NCBI RefSeq assembly: GCF_031846185.1
Contig: NZ_JAVRIF010000002.1
Span: forward strand, 124,001 to 188,000
Source: Thalassotalea_H castellviae
GTDB taxonomy: Bacteria; Pseudomonadota; Gammaproteobacteria; Enterobacterales; Alteromonadaceae
Length of the DNA stretch: 64,000 nucleotides
Direction: 5' to 3'
Shown here: positions 53,039 through 61,859 of the stretch, in pieces
Layout of the letters: every line of letters begins with the position of its first letter
How positions within the stretch are numbered: the first letter of the stretch is position 1
Notes under the pieces: generated by a model
What the model was told of the DNA's origin: nothing
The model's database searches: none
What the model saw: only the letters and a program-made list of their open reading frames with translations
Position numbers and translations under genes: made by a program

Positions 53039-53836
53039 TTACTGGTGTAATGCTTCTTGCAAAAACGATTCCAATACTTCTTTTATACGAGATTTAATCG
53101 ACAGGTCGATATTTGAGGTGCTGTTTTCAATTTGGCAACTACCTTGCGCCAGCTGTGGGGCTGAAACAAAACGCCAACCTTGTTCTTGAATATGTTCTGA
53201 ACTGAATTGCTGTTCAATTAAAGTGATATCATCGGGATGAAGTAATATTTGCGTTTGCGCTTCATGGCTCGGTAATGCTTTCATGCCTTCTGCAAGTGCC
53301 GACAAAATGATATCTGGATTAGTTTTAGCTTCTTGTAACGTCACCGCTTCTGTGAGTTGTACTACAAGCTGCAATAATTGTTGTTCAACATTTTTTTCAA
53401 CCACCGATAAAGGTTGATGTAATTGCTCGGTTAATAATGACCATTGTTCAGCCAATGCTTTAATCTCTTCTTGGCCTTGCTCTAGTCCTTTAGCTAGGCC
53501 CTCTTCGTGACCTTGTGATAAGCCTTCTTCATGGCCTGATTTTTTTCCTTCATCAAAGCCGGTTGAAAAACCTTCTTCTTTTCCTTGATTAAAACCTTCT
53601 TCATATGCCGCTTGTCTAATCTCTTCAATTTCTTCAGCCGTTAAAGGTTGTACTTCTTCTTCAACTTCCTCTGGTGGCTCAAAACGCCAGGTTGGCTTTC
53701 TACCTAAGGCATTCGTTTTAAGCGTTGATTCGTCTATTTCTACTTCGACAGATGGCAGTGGCCAAACATCTAGCTCGTCTTCACCTTCGACTTTAAGCAG
53801 CTCATCAGCACTTTGATTAGTAGGAAAATTTTTCAT
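53039..53836 (-). CDS. fliH: Flagellar export regulator FliH
   Basis: 265 residues. After an acidic N-terminus, residues 81-121 have glycine at every fourth position, eleven times in a row (G81, 85, 89 and on to 121), the FliH GxxxG helix-packing repeat at unusual regularity. A coiled-coil and the C-terminal FliI-binding domain (LLQLVVQLTEAVTLQEAKTN on) follow. Dimerises and regulates the FliI ATPase. Confidence 0.94.
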   Translation of the reverse strand: MKNFPTNQSADELLKVEGEDELDVWPLPSVEVEIDESTLKTNALGRKPTWRFEPPEEVEEEVQPLTAEEIEEIRQAAYEEGFNQGKEEGFSTGFDEGKKSGHEEGLSQGHEEGLAKGLEQGQEEIKALAEQWSLLTEQLHQPLSVVEKNVEQQLLQLVVQLTEAVTLQEAKTNPDIILSALAEGMKALPSHEAQTQILLHPDDITLIEQQFSSEHIQEQGWRFVSAPQLAQGSCQIENSTSNIDLSIKSRIKEVLESFLQEALHQ

Positions 53837-53851
53837 GAACTAATACATTCC

Positions 53852-54901
53852 CTATAAGAATTCGTCACCGCCGCCAGCACCACCTAGCATAATTTCACCC
53901 GCGTCAGATAATCGTCGTGCCACCGATAGAATTTCTTTTTGTGCGGCTTCAACTTCACTAATACGCACTGGACCCATAGCTTCAAGGTCATCCGCCATCA
54001 TTTCAGCTGCACGTTTAGACATATTCGACATGATTTTTTCTTTCAGTGCATCGTCGGCACCTTTAATCGCTTTCATTAATGCATCTTGTTGTACATCACG
54101 TAAGATAGCTTGGATACCACGGTCATCAACGTCAGCAAGGTTTTCAAAGACAAACATCAAGTCTTGAATTTGTTGACTCATTTCTTCGTCATGCTCACGA
54201 ATAGAATCCATTAACATACCTTCAACATTGGTATCTAAGTAGTTCATAATATCTGCAGCCGCTTTCAAGCCGCCCATTTTCGCTGCTTGTGCACCAGCTT
54301 GACCAGCAAATTGTTTTTCCATAATTTCATTCAATTCTTGTAATGCCGCTGGTTGAACTTCTTCTAAATTCGCAATTCGCATCATGAGATCTAAGCGGGT
54401 TTTCTCAGCAAACTGACTCATAATTTCGGCAGATTGTTCTGGTTCTAAATATGACAATACAATGGTTTGAATTTGAGGATGTTCATTGCGAATAATATTG
54501 GCAACTTGTTTAGAGTCCATCCATTTCAATGAATCAAGGCCTTTCGCGCCGCCTCCCATCACAATTTGATCAATTAAATTACCCGCTTTATCTTCACCAA
54601 GCGCAGCGGTTAATGCTTTGCGCACAAAGTCATCACTGTTAAAACCTATCGTACTAAAGTTTTGAATTTCATTAATAAATAACTTATGCACCGCGGTGAT
54701 TTTTTCTTGAGTAAAATCTTCCATGGCCGCCATCACAGTACCCACTTGCTGTACTTGCTTAGGTTCAAGGTGCTTTAATATTTGCGCGGCATCTTCTTCG
54801 GAAAGGCTCAATAATAAAATTGCTGCTTTCTCTGCGCCATCTAATTTATCAACATCAAAACCTGACGGAACTGGTGCTAATTCTTGGGTTTCATCACTCA
54901 T
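53852..54901 (-). CDS. fliG: Flagellar motor switch protein FliG
   Basis: 349 residues. Conserved AAILLLSLSEEDAAQILKHLEPKQVQQVG in the N domain, the EHPQ motif in the middle domain (RNEHPQIQTIVLSYLEPEQSAEI) and the C-terminal torque helix with charged residues (DVDDRGIQAILRDVQQDALMKAIKGADD). Contacts MS ring, FliM and stator. Start overlaps fliF by 8 bp. Confidence 0.97.
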   Translation of the reverse strand: MSDETQELAPVPSGFDVDKLDGAEKAAILLLSLSEEDAAQILKHLEPKQVQQVGTVMAAMEDFTQEKITAVHKLFINEIQNFSTIGFNSDDFVRKALTAALGEDKAGNLIDQIVMGGGAKGLDSLKWMDSKQVANIIRNEHPQIQTIVLSYLEPEQSAEIMSQFAEKTRLDLMMRIANLEEVQPAALQELNEIMEKQFAGQAGAQAAKMGGLKAAADIMNYLDTNVEGMLMDSIREHDEEMSQQIQDLMFVFENLADVDDRGIQAILRDVQQDALMKAIKGADDALKEKIMSNMSKRAAEMMADDLEAMGPVRISEVEAAQKEILSVARRLSDAGEIMLGGAGGGDEFL

Positions 54902-56639
54902 CTTCTATCAACCAACTTTTCACTACTTGAGAGGATAATTCAGGCTCATTTGCCACTAAAGCTCGAACTGCTTTTAAGACATCTTCATCACGATGAAGAT
55001 CAGGTAATTGTAAGCTACCATCTGGTGCAAACCCTACCGCACCTGCATCAAACTCTGATGTTAGCATATCCATAGTTTCATCACCTAAGTCAATATGAGA
55101 ATCAAGTGATTTGTCACCATAGTCTGACGGTGTTTGATCTGGGTAAATTAAGCGTTTTAACATCGGACGAACAACCGCTAATATCAAGATGATAATAACT
55201 AACGCTCCCATGCCTAGTTTTAACATTTTAAAGAACCAAGCTTCTTGATAAAACGGTACTGCTTCTACCTCGTCAACAACAGAACGAGAGAAAGGTAAAG
55301 TAACGACTTCAAGAGCATCACCCCGTTGTAAATCAAAGCCTATGCTGCCTTGCAATAAACGGCGGATATTTGAAAGTTCTTCAACCGAGCGAGGAACTTG
55401 AGTCGTAGTCGGTTGAGCATCTTCAACCCCTTCAGCTGGCGGCACTGTTGATGATAAGTAATCAAGGGCAACTGACACACTGATACGACGAATAACGCCC
55501 GTTTGTTGTTTCGTATAACTAACAGCTTCATCTAACTCGTAGTTTTTTGTCGACTCGACATGCTTACGACTTGGCATAGCTTTTTGTGCATTGCCTGAGG
55601 TTGCATTTTCTGGAATATTTGAATCTAGTGGAGGTTGATTGGTTAATGCCCCTGGAATACCACCTAAAGCGCCACCTAATGTATTATCTTCTACTTTCAT
55701 TTCACTGCGAAGAGCTGGTAAATCAGAATTGTAACGTCGTTGTGTTTCTTCGGTATTAGTGAAATCCATGGTTACGTCAACCTGCGCGGTATAGTTACCT
55801 AACCCCACAACAGGAATAAGAATACTGTCAATTTTATCCATATATTCTTTTTCACGTTTTTGTTCTATTTCAAACTCTTTTCTTGAACGTGATGAAACAG
55901 AGTCTTGCGAACCAGAATTTAATAATCGACCATTTTGATCTGTGACAGTGACTCGGTTTGGATCTAAACTTTGTACCGCAGAAGCAACAATATCAACAAC
56001 CGAATCAACTTCTTCTTCTGATAATAAACGCCCTTTACGTAACGTTAGTACCACAGTTGCCGATGGATTTTTCTCACGTTTTGCAAACACATTATCTCGT
56101 GGAATAGCTAATAAGACCCTTGCACGACTAATGGTTTGTAATTCTTCAATCGTTCTTGCTAATTGTTGCTCACGCGAATGTTTTAATCTTTCTCGTTCAA
56201 GGCGCTGACTCACACCAAACCCCATATCTTGCATAATGATATCACTACCTTGATCAGGCTCATCAGCTAGGCCTTCACGAGCCAACAATAGACGGATGTT
56301 TTGGTATTCTTCGGCAGGAACAGAGATAGTATTATTTTCTTGACGATAATCGACTTTATTCGCATCAAGAAAATCCATGGTTTTTATTAATTGTTCAGTC
56401 GGCAGCTTTGTCAGATAGCGATATTCAGGTTGATTCGCCCACATAATTACAAATACCGCAATCGCTAAACAAATCGCTAGTGCCATAATCAGAGTAAGCT
56501 GACGTAAAATATCAACATTGCCCATCGCAGATGCAAAGCCTGATTTTTGCTCATCAATGTTACTCTCTGCATTATCAGCAGCGACTAAATCTGATCCTGA
56601 ATCAGGTGCTGCTAATGCTGTATTGCTTATATCTGCCAC
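54894..56639 (-). CDS. fliF: Flagellar MS-ring protein FliF
   Basis: 581 residues, normal for FliF. Two TM helices (about 50-70, LIMALAICLAIAVFVIMWA, and about 475-495, MLKLGMGALVIIILILAVV) flank the periplasmic YscJ/FliF region (YRYLTKLPTEQLIKTMDFLDANKVDYR, then MGFGVSQRLERERLKHSREQQLARTIE). The C-terminal tail (residues about 545-581) is the FliG-binding segment. It is the assembly base of the flagellum and is placed at the pole by FlhF. Confidence 0.97.
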   Translation of the reverse strand: MADISNTALAAPDSGSDLVAADNAESNIDEQKSGFASAMGNVDILRQLTLIMALAICLAIAVFVIMWANQPEYRYLTKLPTEQLIKTMDFLDANKVDYRQENNTISVPAEEYQNIRLLLAREGLADEPDQGSDIIMQDMGFGVSQRLERERLKHSREQQLARTIEELQTISRARVLLAIPRDNVFAKREKNPSATVVLTLRKGRLLSEEEVDSVVDIVASAVQSLDPNRVTVTDQNGRLLNSGSQDSVSSRSRKEFEIEQKREKEYMDKIDSILIPVVGLGNYTAQVDVTMDFTNTEETQRRYNSDLPALRSEMKVEDNTLGGALGGIPGALTNQPPLDSNIPENATSGNAQKAMPSRKHVESTKNYELDEAVSYTKQQTGVIRRISVSVALDYLSSTVPPAEGVEDAQPTTTQVPRSVEELSNIRRLLQGSIGFDLQRGDALEVVTLPFSRSVVDEVEAVPFYQEAWFFKMLKLGMGALVIIILILAVVRPMLKRLIYPDQTPSDYGDKSLDSHIDLGDETMDMLTSEFDAGAVGFAPDGSLQLPDLHRDEDVLKAVRALVANEPELSSQVVKSWLIEDE

Positions 56640-56713
56640 TTCACTTCTCCGCTTGCTTCAACTGCGTTACTACGTTTTTTAACTCTAAATGCTTGACTAA
56701 ACTGATTAAACAC

Positions 56714-57049
56714 CTAAACCTGCATTGACATGATTTCTTTATAAGCTTCAACAAACTTATTACGTACTTGCACCGTTGCATCAAATGCTATACTTGCTTT
56801 TGCTGCGGTTACCATAGTATCCGCTAACGTTACACTTCTATCGCCCATCTCAAAAGCATTACGCTTATCTTTGGCTTCATGCTGCACATCATTAACCGCA
56901 TTAACGGCTTGCTTAAGCATACTGCCAAAGTCGCTTGTTGATTGGTTAACAGGAGTAATATTGTTTTCAACATTTGACATACGATTGCCCATCGCTTCAA
57001 GCTGCATATTTTGCATCTGGGCATAAAGTGAATTCGTTTTGATATCCAT
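56714..57049 (-). CDS. fliE: Flagellar hook-basal body protein FliE
   Basis: 111 residues: MDIKTNSLYAQMQNMQLEAMG start, and the conserved C-terminal half with FEMGDRSVTLADTMVTAAKASIAFDATVQVRNKFVEAYKEIMSMQV. It joins the MS ring to the rod. The frame extends to a TTG at 57070; the ATG at 57049 is chosen because it gives the conserved start. First gene of the fliEFGHIJ transcript, with a sigma-54 promoter 54-70 bp upstream. Confidence 0.95.
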   Translation of the reverse strand: MDIKTNSLYAQMQNMQLEAMGNRMSNVENNITPVNQSTSDFGSMLKQAVNAVNDVQHEAKDKRNAFEMGDRSVTLADTMVTAAKASIAFDATVQVRNKFVEAYKEIMSMQV

Positions 57050-57102
57050 GTTTTTTCTCGCTTGTGTCAATATTTTGTATATTTAACGCTGTAACGAGTT
57101 AC

Positions 57103-57119
57103 TGCAAGCAAGGTGCCAA
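57103..57119 (-). promoter_or_regulatory. Sigma-54 promoter of the fliE operon
   Basis: Minus strand TTGGCAC-CTTGC-TTGCA, a near-perfect match to the consensus with GG and GC 10 bp apart. Predicted start near 57092, about 43 nt before the fliE ATG. The rest of the 321-bp gap (57050-57370) holds a GTTAGT/ACTAAC dyad (around 57175-57195) and the flrC terminator. Confidence 0.85.
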
Positions 57120-57321
57120 GAATAAACTCAAAATTTTCGGAAGGGAATTAAGCAAATTAATTCATTTTATATCAGTTAGTTACATTATTACTAACACTTG
57201 AAAAACTATGTATTAAAGCTGAGTTTATGAAAGAATCTTAGGTTAATATCAGAGAAATCCTCCGTGATTCTGCATTTAAAACCAACAGAAATAAAAGAGT
57301 GGTATTAAACGAAAACAATAG

Positions 57322-57354
57322 AAAAAACACCAACAAGCTAAGCTCATTGGTGTT
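57322..57354 (-). terminator. Rho-independent terminator of flrBC
   Basis: AACACCAA (57326-57333) and TTGGTGTT (57347-57354) form an 8-bp stem with a further AGCT/AGCT pairing inside. On the minus strand it is followed by TTTTTT. Lies 17 bp after the flrC stop, separating flrBC from fliE. Confidence 0.88.
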
Positions 57355-57370
57355 AATGCTTTGATATAAT

Positions 57371-58711
57371 TTAAGCCGGTATTTGAATACCTGAATCACG
57401 CATTCGTGCAATTTTATAACGTAAAGTGCGTGGACTGATCCCTAATCGTTCAGCGACATCCTTACGACTTCCTCGACATGCTTGTAAAGTATCGAGAATA
57501 ATTTGATGTTCTTGCAGTTTTAACTCATGACCTAATTTATCTTCAGTGACGGTTTCAGTTGGCGATTCAATCAGTACCGGCGTATCAAAGTTTTCGATAA
57601 GTAAATCGCTAGCATCAATTTTTTGCTCACTATGTAAAATTAATGCACGTTGTACAACATTATCAAGTTCCCGCACGTTGCCAGGCCAATGGTAAGCAAG
57701 TAGCTTGCTGCGCGCAGCTGCAGTGAACTCCGGTATCGCTTCGCCACTTTTTTGACATAAGCGTTCGACTAAATGTTTAGCAAGTGGAATGATATCGTCG
57801 CTTCGTTCAGACAGCGCTAACCAAGTCAGTGGGAAAACATTTAAACGATAATATAAATCTTCCCTAAAAACTCCCGCTTTCACCGCTTCTTTTAAATCAC
57901 GGTTACTGGTTGCTATGACACGAACATCTAGTTGAATGGTTTTTCTTCCAGCCAAGCGCTCGACTTCACGCTCTTGTAAAACACGAAGAATTTTTGCTTG
58001 TAATGCTAAATCCATCTCCGTGATTTCATCTAATAAAATGGTACCACCTTGCGCTTGCTCAAACTTACCAGGACAAGCTTGAACCGCCCCAGTAAATGCC
58101 CCTTTTTCGTAGCCAAATAAGGTAGCTTCCAACATGTTTTCAGGGATCGCCGCACAGTTAATTGCGACAAAAGGAGCTTCGTGTCGAGCTGAATTGTAAT
58201 GAACATATTGAGCCAGAACTTCTTTACCCGATCCACTAGGGCCAAGCACCATCACAGATGCATCCGTAGTCGCAACTTTTTTCGCAAGTGCTAATAATTT
58301 AATACTTTTCTTATCGGCAACAACGGGTTCAAAGATGTCTTGCGTTTGCAAAGGGATATACTGGTTAACCATGTTTAATAAAACTTCTGGAGCGAATGGC
58401 TTTGCCATATAATTGCTCGCCCCGTCTTTAATTGCCTGAACAGCATCATCAATAGTGCCATAAGCGGTCATGATCAACATCGGAATTTTCGGATAGGTAG
58501 ATTTAATACTTTTCAGTAAAGATAATCCTGACATGCCGCCCATTTGAACATCGCTGACAACCAAATCAACCGCCTGGTTTTTCAATAACAATAACGCTGT
58601 TTCTCCTGAATCAGCTTCTACACATTGGTAGCCTGCTAAGTGCAGAGTATCAACTAATGCTTCGCGCAAGCCTTCATCATCTTCTACTACTAAAATTTTA
58701 CTTTGAGTCAT
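57371..58711 (-). CDS. flrC: FlrC, sigma-54-dependent flagellar response regulator
   Basis: 446-residue NtrC-type activator. Receiver domain with Asp54 (LVVSDVQMGGMSG); AAA+ domain with Walker A GPSGSGKE (157-164) and the sigma-54 contact loop GAFTGA (204-209); C-terminal Fis-type HTH (RKDVAERLGISPRTLRYKI). Phosphorylated by FlrB, it activates middle flagellar genes. The frame extends 22 codons further, but AGGAG sits 7 nt before the ATG at 58711 and MTQSKILVVEDDEG is the family start. It overlaps the flrB end by 14 bp. Confidence 0.95.
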   Translation of the reverse strand: MTQSKILVVEDDEGLREALVDTLHLAGYQCVEADSGETALLLLKNQAVDLVVSDVQMGGMSGLSLLKSIKSTYPKIPMLIMTAYGTIDDAVQAIKDGASNYMAKPFAPEVLLNMVNQYIPLQTQDIFEPVVADKKSIKLLALAKKVATTDASVMVLGPSGSGKEVLAQYVHYNSARHEAPFVAINCAAIPENMLEATLFGYEKGAFTGAVQACPGKFEQAQGGTILLDEITEMDLALQAKILRVLQEREVERLAGRKTIQLDVRVIATSNRDLKEAVKAGVFREDLYYRLNVFPLTWLALSERSDDIIPLAKHLVERLCQKSGEAIPEFTAAARSKLLAYHWPGNVRELDNVVQRALILHSEQKIDASDLLIENFDTPVLIESPTETVTEDKLGHELKLQEHQIILDTLQACRGSRKDVAERLGISPRTLRYKIARMRDSGIQIPA

Positions 58712-59918
58712 GCGCATTCTCCTGTTGAAAGTTAAATTCACTCTCTTTGGTAACACTTCTTTTTGAAAAGCCTTCACTTACCAGCCCTTCACCCACCAAT
58801 AACGGTAACTTAATGCAAAAATGTGCGCCTTCCTCGGGTTTACTCAATAAATGCACGGTGCCTTGATGAGCTTGAGTCACTGATTTCACAACGGCTAATC
58901 CTAAACCTGTTCCTTGAACCCGAGAGGTATAAAAAGGTTCAAAAATTTTCTCTGCTAAATCGGCACTGATACCCTTGCCATTATCTTTCACACTGATGTA
59001 GGCAAATTGATCCTGACAATAAGACGAGATTTGAATCTGCGCCTCACTCTTAATCACTTCTAAACTATTATGTATTAAATTTTGGATAGCCCCCGTTAAG
59101 GCACTTTTATTACCAAGAATATGACAATCATCAGGACAAGGCTGAAAAGTAATCTTCGCCTTAGCTTTATCGATCAAAGCTTCTAATCCTGCGGTTGACT
59201 CATTCACTAATTCATTAATAGATAAAGGTTCGACGACTTGTTGCTGACCACTTTTCGCAAACAACAACATGTCATTTACTTGCTGCTCTAAATCTTGCAA
59301 ACGTGACATGAGTTTGCCTTGAAAGTTATCTCGGTCTTGATCGGTTATTTTTTTATTTTTTAAATTAGCCCCATATAACATTGCCGCCGAAAGAGGCGTA
59401 CGTATTTGATGAGCTAATTTTGATATCATTTGTCCCAGCGAAGACAATCGTTGTAATTGACTTAATTTATCTTGTAATAAACGCGTTTCGGTAAGGTCTG
59501 TGATCATAATAAGTTGACCAGGCTGATCTTCTAATGCAGATATTTCTAATTTTACCCGCCTGCCATCATTCAGTGACACTTCATGCCAGTCATCAGCGCG
59601 CGGCTTGAAAGAACGTCGAATAACGTCAAACCATGGGTAACCTAAAATAGGTTCATCAAGTAGTTTACTGGCAATTTTATTGATTTTTACCACCACACCA
59701 TCACCATCTAGCATGATCATACCTGTCGGCATTGCATCAATAATTTTTTCGAGTTGACTAGATTGCTTTCTTAGATGAGGTAATTCACCTTGATAAGATT
59801 CTTTTTGTAAACCTGAGCTAGCGTGCAGGTGCGATCGTTCAATAAACGGAAAGACCGTTTGATGATGCGAACTGCTAGTACCACTATTTGTAGATTGATT
59901 TGAATAGGCAACGACCAT
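58698..59918 (-). CDS. flrB: FlrB, flagellar sensor histidine kinase
   Basis: 406 residues without TM helices, so cytoplasmic as for FlrB/FleS. A PAS-like domain (about 55-140, AMPTGMIMLDGDGVVVKINK) precedes the DHp domain with phospho-acceptor His170 (KLAHQIRTPLSAAML) and the HATPase_c domain: N box (LIHNSLEVIKS), DNGKGI, EKIFEPFYTSRVQGTGLGLAVVKS. Phosphorylates FlrC. Sigma-54 promoter and FlrA-like box upstream. Confidence 0.95.
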   Translation of the reverse strand: MVVAYSNQSTNSGTSSSHHQTVFPFIERSHLHASSGLQKESYQGELPHLRKQSSQLEKIIDAMPTGMIMLDGDGVVVKINKIASKLLDEPILGYPWFDVIRRSFKPRADDWHEVSLNDGRRVKLEISALEDQPGQLIMITDLTETRLLQDKLSQLQRLSSLGQMISKLAHQIRTPLSAAMLYGANLKNKKITDQDRDNFQGKLMSRLQDLEQQVNDMLLFAKSGQQQVVEPLSINELVNESTAGLEALIDKAKAKITFQPCPDDCHILGNKSALTGAIQNLIHNSLEVIKSEAQIQISSYCQDQFAYISVKDNGKGISADLAEKIFEPFYTSRVQGTGLGLAVVKSVTQAHQGTVHLLSKPEEGAHFCIKLPLLVGEGLVSEGFSKRSVTKESEFNFQQENAHDSK

Positions 59919-59954
59919 AATGCTTCACTCGGTTTACTAATAACAACCAGATAA

Positions 59955-59971
59955 AGCATTTTTTGTGCCAG
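59955..59971 (-). promoter_or_regulatory. Sigma-54 promoter of flrBC
   Basis: Minus strand CTGGCAC-AAAAA-ATGCT with GG and GC 10 bp apart; complete TGGCAC at -24. Predicted start near 59944, giving a leader of about 25 nt before the flrB ATG. FlrA, encoded just upstream, is the expected activator. Confidence 0.8.
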
Positions 59972-59996
59972 ATGAAAATACCCTTTAATTTCAGAT

Positions 59997-60044
59997 AATT
60001 ACAAGGTATTTATTATGGGTCAAGAATTTGGCTTCCTTGTAATT
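59997..60044. promoter_or_regulatory. FlrA/FleQ-like box framed by a 10-bp inverted repeat
   Basis: GTCAAGAATTTGGC (60019-60032) matches 11 of 14 positions of the published FleQ consensus (GTCaNTAAAtTGAC) and is nearly palindromic. It is framed by AATTACAAGG (59997-60006) and its inverse complement CCTTGTAATT (60035-60044). The centre is about 80 bp upstream of the predicted flrB start, a normal enhancer distance for a sigma-54 activator. Confidence 0.55.
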
Positions 60045-60073
60045 CGATTAAATATCAATAAAGATATTGCCGA

Positions 60074-61552
60074 CTAAACATCATTTTTTTGTAAGGCATA
60101 TTTTCGCATTTTTTCCACTAAGGTGGTGCGACGCATGCCAAGCAATTCCGCGGAGCGAGCGACTACCCAATCATTTTTATCCAGAGATTGGGTGATCAGT
60201 GATACTTCTAATTCCGCTAAATACTCTTTTAAGTTTAAGCCTTCGCTAGGTAAAATATCAACTTGCTTTCCTTGGCTAGCTTCGTCTTCATAACTATCTG
60301 GCTCAGTGTCATCATCGTCACTGTATTCAAATCCAGCAAAAAGTTCGTTTATTGCTTCACGCTCTTGCAGCTCTTCAGGATATTCCGGCGTATATTCTTC
60401 AACATCAATATGACGATATTTATTTGGCAGCTCGCTAACATTCACCACTTGTTCAGCGTACATAATAATCATACGCTCAATTAAATTCGACAGTTCACGA
60501 ACATTGCCCGACCATGCATGCTCTTGCAGTGAGGCAATTGCTTGCTCAGTAAAACGCACCGTTTGACCTTGGTCTTGCTCAAAACGTGCGACTAACTCTT
60601 TTAGTAATAAAGGGATATCTTCTTTTCGATCACGAAGCGCCGGCGTTTCAATCGGAAAAACATTTAATCGGTAGTATAAGTCTTCCCGAAAGCCCCCTTC
60701 TTTGATCATTACTTCAAGGTTTTGATGGGTAGCGGCAATAACGCGAACATCAGCTTTTATACTTTTAGCCCCGCCAACACGTTCAAAGGTACGCTCTTGG
60801 AGAACTCTCAGGAGCTTTACTTGCATCGGTTGTGGCATATCACCGATTTCATCGAGAAATAATGTACCGCCTTCGGCGAGTTCAAAACGACCTTTGCGTG
60901 TTGAAATCGCGCCAGTAAATGCGCCTTTTTCATGACCAAATAATTCACTCTCTAATAAATCAGGTGGGATCGCGCCACAGTTCACAGGAACAAATGGTGC
61001 TTTATTACGATGGGAAAGATTATGAATATTACGCGCAACCACCTCTTTACCTGTACCTGACTCTCCTAAAATCAATACATTGGCATGAGTACTAGCCACT
61101 TGTTCAATTAAAAAACGTACTTGCTGCATTGGTTCGCTTGTACCAACTAAAGAGCGAAATAACAATTTGTTGCCCGCATTCCCGGCTTTTTTATGGGGTA
61201 ACTTATTATGATACTGATGACAATGATGAATCATTTCCGTTAATTGTGCGTAATTTAATGGCGTGGTCATTTCACCAATAACATTGGCACAATTTTCTAT
61301 CGCATTTTTATCAATAACATCATGAAGAATGAAAGGACAAGCAGGGTTACTTTTTATAAATTCAATTAAGTTAGTCGATATTTCACCACACAATATAACG
61401 GTCAAAATATTATTATTCTGAGCAAAAACTTGTTCTATTTGATGATCAAGACAGGCATCAGAATTTTCTCCGATAAACGATAACACTGTTTCTATTTGCT
61501 GACGCCTTGCAGCGTCATTATCAATAACAATTATATGTTTATGACCTTGCAT
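60074..61552 (-). CDS. flrA: FlrA (FleQ), master flagellar sigma-54 activator
   Basis: 492 residues. N-terminal FleQ domain (about 1-115; degenerate receiver). AAA+ domain with Walker A GESGTGKE (163-170), GAFTGA (210-215) and GGTLFLDEIGDMP. C-terminal Fis-type HTH (VARSAELLGMRRTTLVEKMRKY). It switches on flrBC and early flagellar operons. In relatives, c-di-GMP and FlhG restrain it. An acidic linker (about residues 400-440) separates AAA+ and HTH. It stands alone upstream of flrBC with its own promoter. Confidence 0.95.
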   Translation of the reverse strand: MQGHKHIIVIDNDAARRQQIETVLSFIGENSDACLDHQIEQVFAQNNNILTVILCGEISTNLIEFIKSNPACPFILHDVIDKNAIENCANVIGEMTTPLNYAQLTEMIHHCHQYHNKLPHKKAGNAGNKLLFRSLVGTSEPMQQVRFLIEQVASTHANVLILGESGTGKEVVARNIHNLSHRNKAPFVPVNCGAIPPDLLESELFGHEKGAFTGAISTRKGRFELAEGGTLFLDEIGDMPQPMQVKLLRVLQERTFERVGGAKSIKADVRVIAATHQNLEVMIKEGGFREDLYYRLNVFPIETPALRDRKEDIPLLLKELVARFEQDQGQTVRFTEQAIASLQEHAWSGNVRELSNLIERMIIMYAEQVVNVSELPNKYRHIDVEEYTPEYPEELQEREAINELFAGFEYSDDDDTEPDSYEDEASQGKQVDILPSEGLNLKEYLAELEVSLITQSLDKNDWVVARSAELLGMRRTTLVEKMRKYALQKNDV

Positions 61553-61594
61553 AATTCTTTGATAAACCTGTAAGTTCTTATTCTAATATTTAAG

Positions 61595-61622
61595 ATTGTA
61601 TCTGGCACCACAGATTAATCAA
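61595..61622 (-). promoter_or_regulatory. Candidate sigma-70 promoter of flrA
   Basis: Minus strand: TTGATT (61622-61617), 16-bp spacer, TACAAT (61600-61595; 5 of 6). Predicted start near 61588, about 36 nt before the flrA ATG. Fits an early gene not needing sigma-54. The rest of the 307-bp divergent gap (61553-61859) holds the Pho box described separately. Confidence 0.4.
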
Positions 61623-61688
61623 CAAATTTTTGACGCTTTTTTGCTTTCTAGGCATTTTTTTGACACTTGACGGTGACTCTCGTAAAAG

Positions 61689-61722
61689 CTGTCATCAAGC
61701 TGTCATTTTCATGGGAAAAAAT
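61689..61722 (+). promoter_or_regulatory. Pho box with -10 for the 97-residue gene
   Basis: CTGTCAT (61689-61695), CAAG, CTGTCAT (61700-61706): two perfect PhoB half-sites with the canonical 4-bp spacer, in direct orientation on the plus strand. Ten bases further is AAAAAT (61717-61722; 4 of 6 to TATAAT), the spacing expected of PhoB-activated promoters. Downstream gene starts at 61860. Confidence 0.65.
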
Positions 61723-61859
61723 CAGCAATTTAGCGATTCATTGTCCCAATAAAAAACAAATTACCTTCAATCATACAAATTGGTTTGAAAAATGCTTTGC
61801 CTTAGTTCAGGTCAAATATATGTCAGTAACAATGTCTGGCACGAGTAACAGAGGTTATT

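Noticed and set aside
61601..61610. TGGCAC motif near the flrA promoter considered as a sigma-54 site
   Set aside because: No GC at the required 10-bp distance in either direction.
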